The translations under genes were made by a program, and so were the position numbers. Below the pieces are notes generated by a model. The model saw nothing but the letters and a program-made list of their open reading frames with translations. It was not told the origin of the DNA and made no database searches. Below, one piece after another: positions 26,748 through 36,573 of a stretch of 64,000 nucleotides of DNA. Source of the stretch: Holophagaceae bacterium (GTDB lineage: Bacteria > Acidobacteriota > Holophagae > Holophagales > Holophagaceae); NCBI GenBank assembly GCA_023257195.1, contig JALRCU010000041.1:120935-184934 (forward strand). The letters are read 5' to 3'. Position 1 is the stretch's first letter, and every line of letters begins with the position of its first letter.

Positions 26748-27317
26748 TTACATCGTGACAAAGTTGCGCGGTGGAGAGGGGGGTAATTCGCTGGATTCTG
26801 TCTGAATCGGTTTCCCATCCGTATCAGCGTAGGTATTCATGAGATCCCACTTACCGTAGTTGAGAGAAAGTCGATCATAAGCAGCTAACTCGTAGTCTTT
26901 TCGGAGCCAAATGGCATCCTTAGGACACGCTTCTTCACACATCCCGCAATAAATACATCGCAACATATCGATCTTGAATACCTTGGGGCGCTTTTCTTCA
27001 AATCCTTGGGTGAAATTCAAATCACTGAATTCTTCTGCTTCAATGGTGATACATCGGGCGGGACAGGCTTCTTGACACATAAAACAAGCGACACATTTGA
27101 TCGATCCATCTTCAAACTGTTTTAATTCATGCAGACCTCGATATCCCTCGGGCATCTCTTTCTTCATTTCGGGATACTGAATCGTGAACCGCTTAGAGGT
27201 AGGGGTTAAGATCTGACGAATAAAGTGACCCCACGTAATCCACATTCCCTTTAGGACCGAAGGGAAATAAAGGCGGTCCCACCAAGAAAGTTGTATTTTT
27301 TTCACTAAAGTCGCCAC
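26748..27317 (-). CDS. nuoI: NADH-quinone oxidoreductase subunit I (2x 4Fe-4S)
   Basis: 189 residues. Two ferredoxin-type clusters are visible: CVACFMCQEACPARC and CIYCGMCEEACP. The first ~45 residues carry the amphipathic segment that docks to NuoH. It relays electrons to cluster N2 in NuoB. The start is GTG at 27317, seven bases after the nuoH stop. Confidence 0.95.
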   Translation of the reverse strand: MATLVKKIQLSWWDRLYFPSVLKGMWITWGHFIRQILTPTSKRFTIQYPEMKKEMPEGYRGLHELKQFEDGSIKCVACFMCQEACPARCITIEAEEFSDLNFTQGFEEKRPKVFKIDMLRCIYCGMCEEACPKDAIWLRKDYELAAYDRLSLNYGKWDLMNTYADTDGKPIQTESSELPPSPPRNFVTM

Positions 27318-27323
27318 CGTGTT

Positions 27324-28376
27324 TTACCTCGTAATCCACCAAGCATTCAAAACTAAATTGAGTAGGCTGAGGGGAAACATGATTCTCCAGCCAAGGTACA
27401 TCAACTGGTCATACCTAAATCTTGGCAGAGTCCATCGAACCCAGACAAAGACCCAGCACATAAATAAAAGTTTTACCAAAAAGGAAGCCACGGTTACCAA
27501 TACGGGCCAACGGTCACCATCCCCATTAAATGGAATGCTCCAACCACCAAGATAAAGGGTCACAATAAGGGCTGAAGCGACAATGATATGAATATATTCG
27601 GTTAATCCCATGAGGCCAAACTTCATCGAACCGAACTCAGTATGAAAGCCTGCCACGATTTCAGATTCGCCTTCAGCAAAATCGAAAGGCAGTCGATTGG
27701 TTTCAGCAAACTGGCAAACAAAGAAAACTAAAAAACCTATGGGTTGCCTCCATAAGAACCACCCGTGCTCAACTTGATCGAGGATCACTTCATGCGGATC
27801 GTATCCCCCAACGGCCACAAAGAGAGCTAAAACTGATAGCCCTAGGCCTAGTTCGTAACTAACCATTTGGGCACTAGCCCTCATTCCACCAAGAATTGAC
27901 CACTTGTTATTACTACTCCAAGCAGCGACCAAGACGCCATAGACTGCGAGTCCTCCGATTGCCAACGGATACAAAAGGCCCATCCCATTATTAGGATCAA
28001 TGAGACTCAGATGATAAGTGACACCTTCCACTTGAAAACTGCGTCCCACCGGAATGACCGCAAAGCCAAGAAGAGCGGGAATAAAAGCAAGTGCAGGAGC
28101 GATCCAGAAAAGGGAACGGTTAGCATCTTTGGGGATAAGATCTTCCTTAAAGAAGAATTTGAGCCCATCTGCTAGGACATGAGCCAACCCTAATATTTTT
28201 ATCTTTCCGAAAAGGGCTGCACGATTAGGGCCGATTCGGTCTTGAATCATGGCGCTTCCTCTCCGCTCGACCCACGTCAAAGGAGGAGCCAGAAGCATAA
28301 GGAATCCAATGCACACTAATACCTTAATGAGCATCCATGAGAGCTCGGGAGTAAGAGACAAAATACTAAAGATCAA
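27324..28376 (-). CDS. nuoH: NADH-quinone oxidoreductase subunit H
   Basis: 350 residues, eight or more helices. Conserved parts: ERRGSAMIQDRIGPNRA, LADGLKFFFKED, the quinone-site loop ETNRLPFDFAEGESEIVAGFHTEF and WVRWTLPRFRYDQLMYLGW. It connects the peripheral arm to the proton-pumping arm. The start is TTG at 28376 with GGAGAA upstream. It is the first gene of the run; nuoA-G are not in this window, and gltX lies 91 bases upstream. Confidence 0.95.
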   Translation of the reverse strand: MIFSILSLTPELSWMLIKVLVCIGFLMLLAPPLTWVERRGSAMIQDRIGPNRAALFGKIKILGLAHVLADGLKFFFKEDLIPKDANRSLFWIAPALAFIPALLGFAVIPVGRSFQVEGVTYHLSLIDPNNGMGLLYPLAIGGLAVYGVLVAAWSSNNKWSILGGMRASAQMVSYELGLGLSVLALFVAVGGYDPHEVILDQVEHGWFLWRQPIGFLVFFVCQFAETNRLPFDFAEGESEIVAGFHTEFGSMKFGLMGLTEYIHIIVASALIVTLYLGGWSIPFNGDGDRWPVLVTVASFLVKLLFMCWVFVWVRWTLPRFRYDQLMYLGWRIMFPLSLLNLVLNAWWITR

Positions 28377-28467
28377 AGAAGTGATTCTCCCAACCCAAGC
28401 CTATTAATAAAGAAAATTCAATTCTTCAAGTTACCACTTTGGCAAAAAGATGGCTAGAGACAAGGCG

Positions 28468-29940
28468 CTAGATCCATCGAAGTAATCGGCGTTTAATTTC
28501 TTCAGGGCCAAGCAGCAATAACGTCTCATGGATCGGCGGACTGATGGTCCCCCCCGTCAAGGCGACCCGAAGGGCTTGGGCTAAATCTTTCAATTTCATT
28601 TGATGTTGAAGGAGCACTTGATCAAGACCCTCTCGGAGTCCCTCCGTGGTCCAATTATTGAGAGCACTCACACTTCGGAGTGCTTGCCGGTGGGATTCAG
28701 ACAAGTGTTTAAGAATCAATTTTTCGTCGAAGACTTGTGGGGCTTCCCAACAAAAAGATAAGGACTCAGCCATTTCTTTCAAGGTACGTGATCGCTCCTT
28801 GGTACAACTCACAGCTAACTCTTGCCATTTCTTTTCGCGTGAAGACCACGAGGGAGGCATGAAAGGATTGAGGGCCTGAATCAAGAACTCATTCGTAGAA
28901 TTCATGATTAGTTTTTGATTGATCCAATACAGCTTATCAATATCAAAAACCGAAGGGCTCGTTTGAATGTCCTCTAAATTAAAGGATGCGATTAACTGAG
29001 CATCAGTAAGAATTTCTTCTTCGGCAGATTCGGCTACTCTTCCATCGATTTTAGGAGTCCAACTTAACTTGGCAAGGGTCAACCGAACGGCCTGGGGTAA
29101 AAAGCCTAGATCCTTAAATTCCGTAATACTGGCAGCTCCATGACGTTTACTTAGTTTTTGTTTATCTTTGCCTAGAATCATCGGCACATGGGCAAACACC
29201 GGAAGGGTATAGCCGAGGGCTTCAAAAAGGGGGATCTGTTTCGGTGTATTAGCCACATGATCATCACCCCGAATAACATGGGAAACTTTCATGGCAACGT
29301 CATCAACCACGACAGAAAAATTATAAGTAGGCACTCCGATGTCACCAGGTTCTGACCAGCGGGCAATAATCCAATCGTCTAGGCTTTCTGAAGGAAACCT
29401 AATCGTGCCTTTGATAGCATCGTGCAAAAGAATATCTCCATCAAGGGGCATCGCAAATCGAATAGAACTCGGAGCCGAATCATCGTAACGGAGGTCGCGA
29501 CAGCCTCGACCAAAATCGATACCTCGGTTGTATTGAAAAGGTTTGCCTGCACGATCGGATGCTTTACGTCGATCCTCTAGAGATTCTTTGGTACAGCGGC
29601 AGCGATAGGCTTTTCCTTGGTCGAGCAGTTCAGTAATTTTTGATTTATAAAGATTCATGCGAAGAATCTGACGATAAGGACCCTGGTCGCCTAGCCAAGC
29701 CCCTGGTTGCTTTGGGTCGGGGCCTTCATCCCAAATCAAGCCCGACCAGAGCATACCCTCCTCAATAATACGAATATTGTCTTCCGTCGATCGATCGGTG
29801 TCCGTATCTTCAATTCTTAGGATGAATTTTCCCGAGTGCTTTTTTGCGAAGAGCCATGCAAAAAGTGCCGTGCGGACGCCCCCGATATGAAGCATCCCGG
29901 TCGGAGAGGGCGCGAAACGTGTCACTACAGAACTAGACAA
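28468..29940 (-). CDS. gltX: glutamate--tRNA ligase
   Basis: 490 residues, class I synthetase. The HIGH box is in FAPSPTGMLHIGG and the KMSKS equivalent is KLSKRHGA. RCRCTKESL is in the position of the family's Cys-containing insertion. It charges tRNA-Glu; whether it also charges tRNA-Gln cannot be told from the sequence. The start is TTG at 29940 with GGAGG six bases upstream. It diverges from rimO across a 112-base region with a palindrome. Confidence 0.96.
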   Translation of the reverse strand: MSSSVVTRFAPSPTGMLHIGGVRTALFAWLFAKKHSGKFILRIEDTDTDRSTEDNIRIIEEGMLWSGLIWDEGPDPKQPGAWLGDQGPYRQILRMNLYKSKITELLDQGKAYRCRCTKESLEDRRKASDRAGKPFQYNRGIDFGRGCRDLRYDDSAPSSIRFAMPLDGDILLHDAIKGTIRFPSESLDDWIIARWSEPGDIGVPTYNFSVVVDDVAMKVSHVIRGDDHVANTPKQIPLFEALGYTLPVFAHVPMILGKDKQKLSKRHGAASITEFKDLGFLPQAVRLTLAKLSWTPKIDGRVAESAEEEILTDAQLIASFNLEDIQTSPSVFDIDKLYWINQKLIMNSTNEFLIQALNPFMPPSWSSREKKWQELAVSCTKERSRTLKEMAESLSFCWEAPQVFDEKLILKHLSESHRQALRSVSALNNWTTEGLREGLDQVLLQHQMKLKDLAQALRVALTGGTISPPIHETLLLLGPEEIKRRLLRWI

Positions 29941-29981
29941 AAGAATCCTCCAAGAACTTTAATTAGTTTGACCTAGAACAG

Positions 29982-29998
29982 TACATTCTGTGAATGTA
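29982..29998. repeat. perfect 17-base palindrome between gltX and rimO
   Basis: TACATTC TGT GAATGTA: seven-base arms with a three-base centre, lying between two divergent genes. Size and position suit an operator for a dimeric regulator; the regulator is not identified. Confidence 0.55.
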
Positions 29999-30021
29999 GG
30001 CGATAGTCCTAACGACCTCAA
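29993..30021 (-). promoter_or_regulatory. candidate promoter of gltX
   Basis: On the minus strand TTGAGG (30021-30016), a 17-base spacer and TACATT (29998-29993). The -10 overlaps one arm of the 29982-29998 palindrome, so a protein bound there would block it. Confidence 0.35.
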
Positions 30022-30052
30022 AGTCAAGGTAGCCTAATAGATTGGAGCCTCT

Positions 30053-31423
30053 GTGAAAGTTGGATTTGTCAGTTTAGGTTGCCCGAAGAATCTTGTAGAT
30101 AGCGAAGTTATGCTTGGTCACTTGAGGCTAAAGGGGTATCAGATCACACCAAAGATGAACGAAGCGAAAATTATTGTCGTGAATACATGTAGTTTTATTG
30201 AGGATGCAAAACGCGAGAGTTTAGACACCATATTTGAGGCGGCATCTATGAAGAAGGAAGGGGCGTGTGAGCGATTAATTGTGGCCGGTTGTATGGTGGA
30301 GCGCTATCGGGAAACTCTCTTGAAAGATATTCCAGAAATTGACGCATGTTTGGGTACCCGAGATATCGAAAAGATTGCAGAAGTCATTGGAGGTTCTGGA
30401 TGGGAAGAATTGGATCGGAATCCCTCGTATCTATATGACGAGTATTCACCTCGCTGGGTGACCACACCCAAAGCCACGGCTTATCTAAAAATCAGTGAGG
30501 GCTGCGATCATAGTTGTGCCTTTTGTATCATTCCTACGATCCGAGGTGGACAACGCAGTCGATCGGTTGAAAGTGTTGTCGCCGAAGCTCGGCAACTAGT
30601 CAATCAAGGTATCTTGGAAATTTGCTTGGTTGCCCAAGATACAACTGACTATGGGCGAGATTTTGGAGAGCCCGAAGCCTTGGCAACTTTGATACGGGAG
30701 TTGGGGAAAGTAGAGGGACTTCAATGGTTTCGAATTCACTACGCCTATCCCAATCGTTTATCCGACGGCATGATTCGTGCAATTGCCGAAACTCCCAACT
30801 GCGCCAAATACTTGGACATGCCTCTCCAGCATGCTAGCAGCCATCTTTTAAAAAAGATGGCTCGAGGGGGGTCAGCAAAAAGCTTTGATCATTTAATTCA
30901 TAAGATTAGAGAAGCTTGTCCTCAAATCCACTTGAGGTCTAATTTTATTGTGGGATTTCCGGGAGAAACTGAATCGGATTTCGATGAATTGAAATCTTTC
31001 ATATCATCGGTACAGTTTGATCATGTGGGAGTATTTACCTATAGTCAAGAAGAGGGGACTCCTGCTTTTGTTTTAGGTGACTCTATTCCTTTATCGGAAA
31101 AGATACGAAGAAAAAATCAGATCCTGAGTCTTCAACAAGATATTGCACGATCAAAAAACCAGCTTAAAGTCGGAAAAACTCTCAAGGTTTTTATTGAAGG
31201 AACCCATGAAGAAACTCCTATGATCTTCAAGGGTCGGCATGAGGGTCAATCCCCTGATATTGATGGAAATGTCCTCATTGTTGATGGCAATCCCCAACCC
31301 CAAACCTTCCAATGGGTCAAAATTATTGAGGCTCATGCCTATGATTTAGTTGGCGAGATCCAGGAGGGTGGATTAGAGTCAACCATAGACAATTATGAAA
31401 AAAATTACCGAAGTCGGTCCTGA
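30053..31423 (+). CDS. rimO: ribosomal protein S12 methylthiotransferase
   Basis: 456 residues. Three domains in order: N-terminal MTTase domain with cluster cysteines (SLGCPKNLVDSE, NTCSFI, AGCM), radical-SAM domain with CDHSCAFCIIP, and a C-terminal TRAM domain. It methylthiolates an aspartate of S12. The start is GTG at 30053 with GGAG five bases upstream. It overlaps pgpA by 29 bases. Confidence 0.95.
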   Translation: MKVGFVSLGCPKNLVDSEVMLGHLRLKGYQITPKMNEAKIIVVNTCSFIEDAKRESLDTIFEAASMKKEGACERLIVAGCMVERYRETLLKDIPEIDACLGTRDIEKIAEVIGGSGWEELDRNPSYLYDEYSPRWVTTPKATAYLKISEGCDHSCAFCIIPTIRGGQRSRSVESVVAEARQLVNQGILEICLVAQDTTDYGRDFGEPEALATLIRELGKVEGLQWFRIHYAYPNRLSDGMIRAIAETPNCAKYLDMPLQHASSHLLKKMARGGSAKSFDHLIHKIREACPQIHLRSNFIVGFPGETESDFDELKSFISSVQFDHVGVFTYSQEEGTPAFVLGDSIPLSEKIRRKNQILSLQQDIARSKNQLKVGKTLKVFIEGTHEETPMIFKGRHEGQSPDIDGNVLIVDGNPQPQTFQWVKIIEAHAYDLVGEIQEGGLESTIDNYEKNYRSRS

Positions 31424-31964
31424 GCCCCAAGTCTTAACTCATCGAAGCTCTTGGGTTATCGCCACGGGGTTCGGTTCAGGCCTTCTCCCTTTTGCTCCCG
31501 GTACATGGGGGAGTTTAGCTGCTCTCACAGCTTGGATTGGCATCGTCATTCTTGGGCTTCTGCTGAACCTGAGAAAACCCCTAGCTGTGTTTGTTTTTCT
31601 GGGCCCTTTTTTACTCTGGTGGATCGGCTCCGGTAGTATTAAGCGGATTCAGTTCGAACTTGAAAAAAAAGATCCCCCCTATATCGTCATTGATGAATGG
31701 GTTGGGATGTGGATTGCGCTGATGCCTCTCGCTTCAGTGATCGCGAGAGATCCCTTTGCATCTTGGCAAGAACAGTTCTTGCGATGCGCCCTTCCCTTTT
31801 GTCTTTTTCGTCTATTAGATATTTGGAAGCCTGGACCAATCGGTAGGGCTCAAAAGTTAGGGGGGTCATCGGGCATTATGATGGATGATGTCTTAGCAGG
31901 TATAGCTACGGCTTTACTAACTAAACCTTCACTAATCGTGATGCATCAGTTTTTTATTGACTAA
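31395..31964 (+). CDS. pgpA: phosphatidylglycerophosphatase A
   Basis: 189 residues, about four hydrophobic helices. Family motifs: ATGFGSGLLPFAPGTWGS, YIVIDEWVGMW, FRLLDIWKPGPI and GIMMDDVLAG. It dephosphorylates phosphatidylglycerophosphate in the inner membrane. It starts inside the end of rimO, so it is probably coupled to it, and converges on the XPB gene. Confidence 0.92.
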   Translation: MKKITEVGPEPQVLTHRSSWVIATGFGSGLLPFAPGTWGSLAALTAWIGIVILGLLLNLRKPLAVFVFLGPFLLWWIGSGSIKRIQFELEKKDPPYIVIDEWVGMWIALMPLASVIARDPFASWQEQFLRCALPFCLFRLLDIWKPGPIGRAQKLGGSSGIMMDDVLAGIATALLTKPSLIVMHQFFID

Positions 31965-31976
31965 ACAAAAATAGGG

Positions 31977-33695
31977 TTAGGATTCAGCGACAGGGGTGAG
32001 TTTACCTTGACTGTCTAAATGGCGACTCTGAATTTGGTATTTATAGCCTTGCTCGGTAAGAAAAAGTTGTCGATTGCGGGCAAACTCTTGTTCGGTAGTA
32101 TCTCGGCTAATCAACGTGTAGAAGTAACTGACGTTGTCGGAATCTTTGGGTCGAAGAATGCGCCCTAAGCGTTGGGCTTCTTCTTGTCTTGAGCCAAAGG
32201 TGCCGGAAACCTGGATTGCGACACTTGCATCAGGTAAATCAATTGCAAAATTAGCCACCTTACTGACAATCAGTATTTTTAATTCTCCCCTTCTGAAGAG
32301 ATTAAAGAGTCGCTCCCGTTCTTTCTCCGGTGTCTGACCCATGAGGACCGGAGATTGAAAATATTCTGAAATGATTTTAAGTTGTTCAATGTATTGACCA
32401 ATAATTAAAATGGAATCCTGAGGATGGAGTGCTAAAATTTCAGCGATCACAGATATTTTAAGAGAATTCTCAGAAGCAATTCGGAAGCGTTGACGCTGAT
32501 CAGAAACGGCATAATTCATCCTCTCTTCATGCGGGAGTGGAATTCTTATTTCAAGGCACTGAGCCGTGGCAATAAACCCATCCTTTTCTAGCACTTTCCA
32601 TGGGACATCGACACGCTTAGGGCCAATCAAGGAAAAGACATCCTCTTCTTTGTTATCTTCGCGGACTAATGTTGCCGTTAAACCAAGTCGACGACGGGCT
32701 TGCAGTTCTGCAACCGCTCTAAAAACAGGAGCGGGGAGCATGTGAACTTCGTCGTAGATAATGAGTCCCCAGTTAGAAGCCTCAAAGATTTTGAAGTGGT
32801 CAAAGGGTCCATTTTTATCTTTGCGATAAGTCAATATTTGATACGTTGCAATTGTCACAGGGGCTATTTCTTTACCTTCACCGCTATAAAGACCAATTTG
32901 ATCTGAGGCCAAAGTTGTTTTATCTAGTAATTCTTGTTTCCATTGCTTCACGGCTGTCACATTGGTTGTTAAGATCAACGTATGCGTCTGTAAACCCCGC
33001 ATGCAGGCCATCCCGATCACTGTTTTACCTGCGCCACAGGGAAGAACCAAGACACCTGCACCCCCCTCAGGACCGCCTCCTGCATGAAAAACATCGGCTG
33101 CAGCTTGTTGATATTTTCTCAAGGCAAAGGGTTTCTTACTCTCCTTAAGATGGGATCTCAATTCAAAAGATAGGGGATGGCCTTCTTTAAAGCCGGCTAA
33201 ATCTTGAACGGGATGACCCAATCGAATGAGTTGTAGCTTAATTTCTCCTCTGGATCCGTCACGAATGTATATCCCTTTCTGATCTGCAAAAGGCTCCTGA
33301 AGAAAGTCTTGGAGTGTTTTTTGATTAGAAATTTCCCAAAATAGTCCCCGATCTTCAATATCTAGCGCTAAGCGATCATTTTTTTTGATTAATTTAATTT
33401 TTCCGTATCGTGTGGAATGGTCTTTAATTTCTTGAATGATATTTTGTGGAATTTCGTATTTAGACCACATTAGTAGAATTTCGATAATCGTCTCTTCGAG
33501 GATGCCGGAGGCTGAGGCATTCCAGAGACTCAGGGGACTGATGCGGTAAGTGTGAATGTGTTCAGGACTCTTGATCAATTCGGAAAAACGAGAGATCTCA
33601 TCTCGCACTCGCTCGAATTCTGGATGAGCAACCTCGACTAACAAAGTGCGGTCACTTTGGACGATCAATGGATTATCGGGACGAAGTGGGGTCAC
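31977..33695 (-). CDS. bacterial XPB/ERCC3-type DNA helicase
   Basis: 572 residues, superfamily 2. N-terminal XPB-type helicase-associated region (to ~185), then Walker A PCGAGKT (219-225), DEVH box (315-318), motif III with the XPB RED motif LTATLVRED (345-347), and motif VI QRLGRILRPK. This is the family of archaeal and mycobacterial XPB, proposed to act in DNA repair or with a nuclease. The start is GTG at 33695. Its probable partner (helicase-associated protein) is at 37553, separated by two secreted-protein genes on the other strand. Confidence 0.9.
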   Translation of the reverse strand: MTPLRPDNPLIVQSDRTLLVEVAHPEFERVRDEISRFSELIKSPEHIHTYRISPLSLWNASASGILEETIIEILLMWSKYEIPQNIIQEIKDHSTRYGKIKLIKKNDRLALDIEDRGLFWEISNQKTLQDFLQEPFADQKGIYIRDGSRGEIKLQLIRLGHPVQDLAGFKEGHPLSFELRSHLKESKKPFALRKYQQAAADVFHAGGGPEGGAGVLVLPCGAGKTVIGMACMRGLQTHTLILTTNVTAVKQWKQELLDKTTLASDQIGLYSGEGKEIAPVTIATYQILTYRKDKNGPFDHFKIFEASNWGLIIYDEVHMLPAPVFRAVAELQARRRLGLTATLVREDNKEEDVFSLIGPKRVDVPWKVLEKDGFIATAQCLEIRIPLPHEERMNYAVSDQRQRFRIASENSLKISVIAEILALHPQDSILIIGQYIEQLKIISEYFQSPVLMGQTPEKERERLFNLFRRGELKILIVSKVANFAIDLPDASVAIQVSGTFGSRQEEAQRLGRILRPKDSDNVSYFYTLISRDTTEQEFARNRQLFLTEQGYKYQIQSRHLDSQGKLTPVAES

Positions 33696-33833
33696 GGGCT
33701 ACCTAACCCTCAAGGCTAAAGGCATATGACCTAAGGGTCAAATAGGAATCTTTTATAAGGCCAGCAAGACTTTACTCAGGGCTAGAGCCTAAAAGTATTA
33801 GAATCTATCCATGCGTTCATGGGAGAAGTAAGC

Positions 33834-36560
33834 ATGAGTTTTATGAAGCAGCTTTTTACTCTGATAATGATGGTGCTTATTGGTCAAGGCCTATCGGCGC
33901 AAGATAGTAGCCAGAATAAAGAACTGGGGAGTTTAGGGGAGAGGCGAAGGAATTTGCCCGCTCGAGTGGGTCCCAATGTATTAAAAGGCCATGATTTGGC
34001 AGAAGAGAGACAAAAATGGGCTCTAGAATGGTTTGGCAATTCGTCTTTAGAGTATCTCGACGCTGTGAACAAAATTGCTGAAAAAGAAGTCAGCAAATAT
34101 CGATCTAAAGTTCCCGTACCTGTTTTTTCAGGATCATCCGCTACCTTAACGTATCCACTTTTAGGGGGTGCTATCGGATCTTTGGGTGGAGGGACGTGGA
34201 CCAACATCGGGCCTTTCGGTAATCTGATTGATTCCACTTGGCCTGATCATGACACTGGGCGAGTGACTCGTATTGCACCTCACCCAAATTGGCCTACGAC
34301 TCCGACCCTCTATGTGGCCTTCTCGGGAGGGGGAGTTTTCAAATGCACAAATGCAGACCCCGCTGCGGGCGCGACAGGTTGGTCCTGGGTATCCATCACG
34401 GATAGCCTTCCCGCCACTAGTTCTGATGGCAATCAAGCTGTTGGAGCTTTGGCTATTGATCCCAATAATGGGAACACTCTTTACTTGGGGCTAGGAGACC
34501 ATGTCGATGGTGAGGGACGAGGATTTTATAAATCAATCGATGGCGGTGCAACTTGGTTTGCTGCGACAGGTTTGGGATCAGCAACTCGAAGTTATGACAT
34601 TCTTGTGATGAACGATGGTCGTATTTTTTGGGCAACCAATGATGGTCTTAAGGTAAGTTCATCCAATACTTCCTCAACTCTAACATTTGTGTCAGTTGGA
34701 GTTACAGAGGGTATTACGGGACAAGTATGGACTATAAAAAAACTCAATGAAAGTAATTTAGTCTGTAGCGTTAAGGGTTCGGCGGGCACTATTTTTTACT
34801 CAACCAATGGGGGCTCAACTTGGGCTTCATCTTCGATCCAGGGTGTTACAGGTTCAATACTTCGAATTACGTTAGCGGCGGTAGCCTCAAAAGTAGTTGG
34901 AATTTTTGAGACAGGAAGTGGGATATCAAAAGGGCTACTCGTCAGTACCAACGGAGGATCAAGTTTTACCTATCAAGCCCAAACCGGTTCAGGCGCTACG
35001 GGTCTTTTCTATGCCAGCGGGGGATCGTCTGACGGAGGTCAGGATTGGTATAACCAACTCCTTACTATTGATCCTAATAATGGAAACAATATATTTGTGG
35101 CTGCTAATTTAGCCCTCTATCGAAGCCAAGATGGCGGATTGACCTGGCAGCAGATGACCCACTGGTACGGGGGAGGTAAAGTCTATATGCATGCCGACCA
35201 CCATACGGCGGCGTGGTCATCGAATGGACAGATCTTACTGATTGGAACTGATGGAGGGTTTGCAATTTTACGTGATCCTTTTCGTGCAGTTGTCCCCTCT
35301 GCAACAGGAACGACGAGTGTTCCCGCCGACATTACTTTTGTCGACCATCGTCGGAATTTTGGTCTCGCTACTCATCTCATCTATAACTTAGGATCGACCA
35401 ATGCTACTACTCCCTTGGATTCCAAGTACCGAGTGGTCATTGGCCTTCAAGATAACGGAACCCGTGTGAGGCAAGCGGTGGCTAATACCGGGTTACTTGG
35501 CAGCACGGGGCCTCTACAAAATAGTGGGATATTCGAAGATACGATCGGTGGAGATGGTTTTTCCTCGCTGATCCATCCGGAAAATGGAAACCTCATGCTC
35601 GGGTCGCTTTATTACACGCGCATATACAAGAGTACAAATGGAGGAACGTCAGCTTTCTCGTCGTCAAGTACAGGAATCGTAGGATCGGGATCAAACTCAA
35701 CATCACCTTTTTACCCCAAAATGCATTTAGGCAATTCTATTGCCCCTGATTCCGTATACACCCAAACCAATTATGTACTTTATAAAAGTGGAAATTTTGG
35801 TTCGAGTTGGACTGCATTACCTATGACAGGGTATCCCACGAATAGTGCAATCCGTAACTTTCATACCTCAGAGGCTAATCAGGCTCTGCATGTCATCGTA
35901 GGGGGTAATGGTACTTTTTATAAAGCTCGGATTCCTGAATTAAACAATGACGCCGTTGTCGATGCGCTAGATTTACTTGTCGTGGCGAAACATCATGGAT
36001 CATCGACCGCAACGGCTAATAAATGGGCTGATGTCAATGGTGATGGAAACGTTGGAGATTCAGATATTACCGCTACGATTGGGGTTCTTGATGGGGCGGT
36101 AAATAATGTCGCCACCTGGACTCAATTAGGTGGAACAGCCAATGCGGCCTTAAATAACTCATGGGTATGGATTGACACTACGAATGAGCAAATCATGTAT
36201 ATCGGATCCGTTACACGTAATCTAGGCGCTACGGGGCTTCAGTCAAAATTATATAAATCTACCAACGGGGGTACTACATGGTCTGCTATCGGCGGTGCCT
36301 CGAGTGGACTTCCCTTTGGAGTGCCCGTTCATGTAATCAAGAATATTCCTGGAGACGGCACGAAATTATTCTGTGGAACGGATTTTGGAATTTATTACTC
36401 TGAAGACTCCGGAAATACTTGGGTTCGCTATGGCGCTGGTCTACCCTTAGTGGCCGTCCGAGATATTTATATTGCCCCGGATAAGTCTTTCATCCGAATT
36501 GCTACTTATGGAAGAGGTGTGTGGGAAATCAATAATCCTACTTACACTGCTTCTGAATGA
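33834..36560 (+). CDS. secreted BNR/sortilin-like beta-propeller protein with a dockerin domain
   Basis: About 908 residues with a signal peptide (KQLFTLIMMVLIGQGLSAQ). The body carries repeated Asp-box/BNR motifs (STNGGSTW, STNGGSSF, SQDGGLTW, STNGGTTW, SEDSGNTW), typical of GH74- or VPS10-like propellers; the start of the propeller reads GRVTRIAPHPNW. Residues ~702-750 are a type I dockerin: two calcium-loop helices, LNNDAVVDALDLL and DVNGDGNVGDSDI, inserted before the last propeller part. No catalytic residues are assigned. ATG 33834 is chosen because GGGAG lies upstream; the frame is open from 33819. The lipoprotein gene follows 13 bases after the stop. Confidence 0.82.
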   Translation: MSFMKQLFTLIMMVLIGQGLSAQDSSQNKELGSLGERRRNLPARVGPNVLKGHDLAEERQKWALEWFGNSSLEYLDAVNKIAEKEVSKYRSKVPVPVFSGSSATLTYPLLGGAIGSLGGGTWTNIGPFGNLIDSTWPDHDTGRVTRIAPHPNWPTTPTLYVAFSGGGVFKCTNADPAAGATGWSWVSITDSLPATSSDGNQAVGALAIDPNNGNTLYLGLGDHVDGEGRGFYKSIDGGATWFAATGLGSATRSYDILVMNDGRIFWATNDGLKVSSSNTSSTLTFVSVGVTEGITGQVWTIKKLNESNLVCSVKGSAGTIFYSTNGGSTWASSSIQGVTGSILRITLAAVASKVVGIFETGSGISKGLLVSTNGGSSFTYQAQTGSGATGLFYASGGSSDGGQDWYNQLLTIDPNNGNNIFVAANLALYRSQDGGLTWQQMTHWYGGGKVYMHADHHTAAWSSNGQILLIGTDGGFAILRDPFRAVVPSATGTTSVPADITFVDHRRNFGLATHLIYNLGSTNATTPLDSKYRVVIGLQDNGTRVRQAVANTGLLGSTGPLQNSGIFEDTIGGDGFSSLIHPENGNLMLGSLYYTRIYKSTNGGTSAFSSSSTGIVGSGSNSTSPFYPKMHLGNSIAPDSVYTQTNYVLYKSGNFGSSWTALPMTGYPTNSAIRNFHTSEANQALHVIVGGNGTFYKARIPELNNDAVVDALDLLVVAKHHGSSTATANKWADVNGDGNVGDSDITATIGVLDGAVNNVATWTQLGGTANAALNNSWVWIDTTNEQIMYIGSVTRNLGATGLQSKLYKSTNGGTTWSAIGGASSGLPFGVPVHVIKNIPGDGTKLFCGTDFGIYYSEDSGNTWVRYGAGLPLVAVRDIYIAPDKSFIRIATYGRGVWEINNPTYTASE

Positions 36561-36573
36561 TACTGAGGACATT

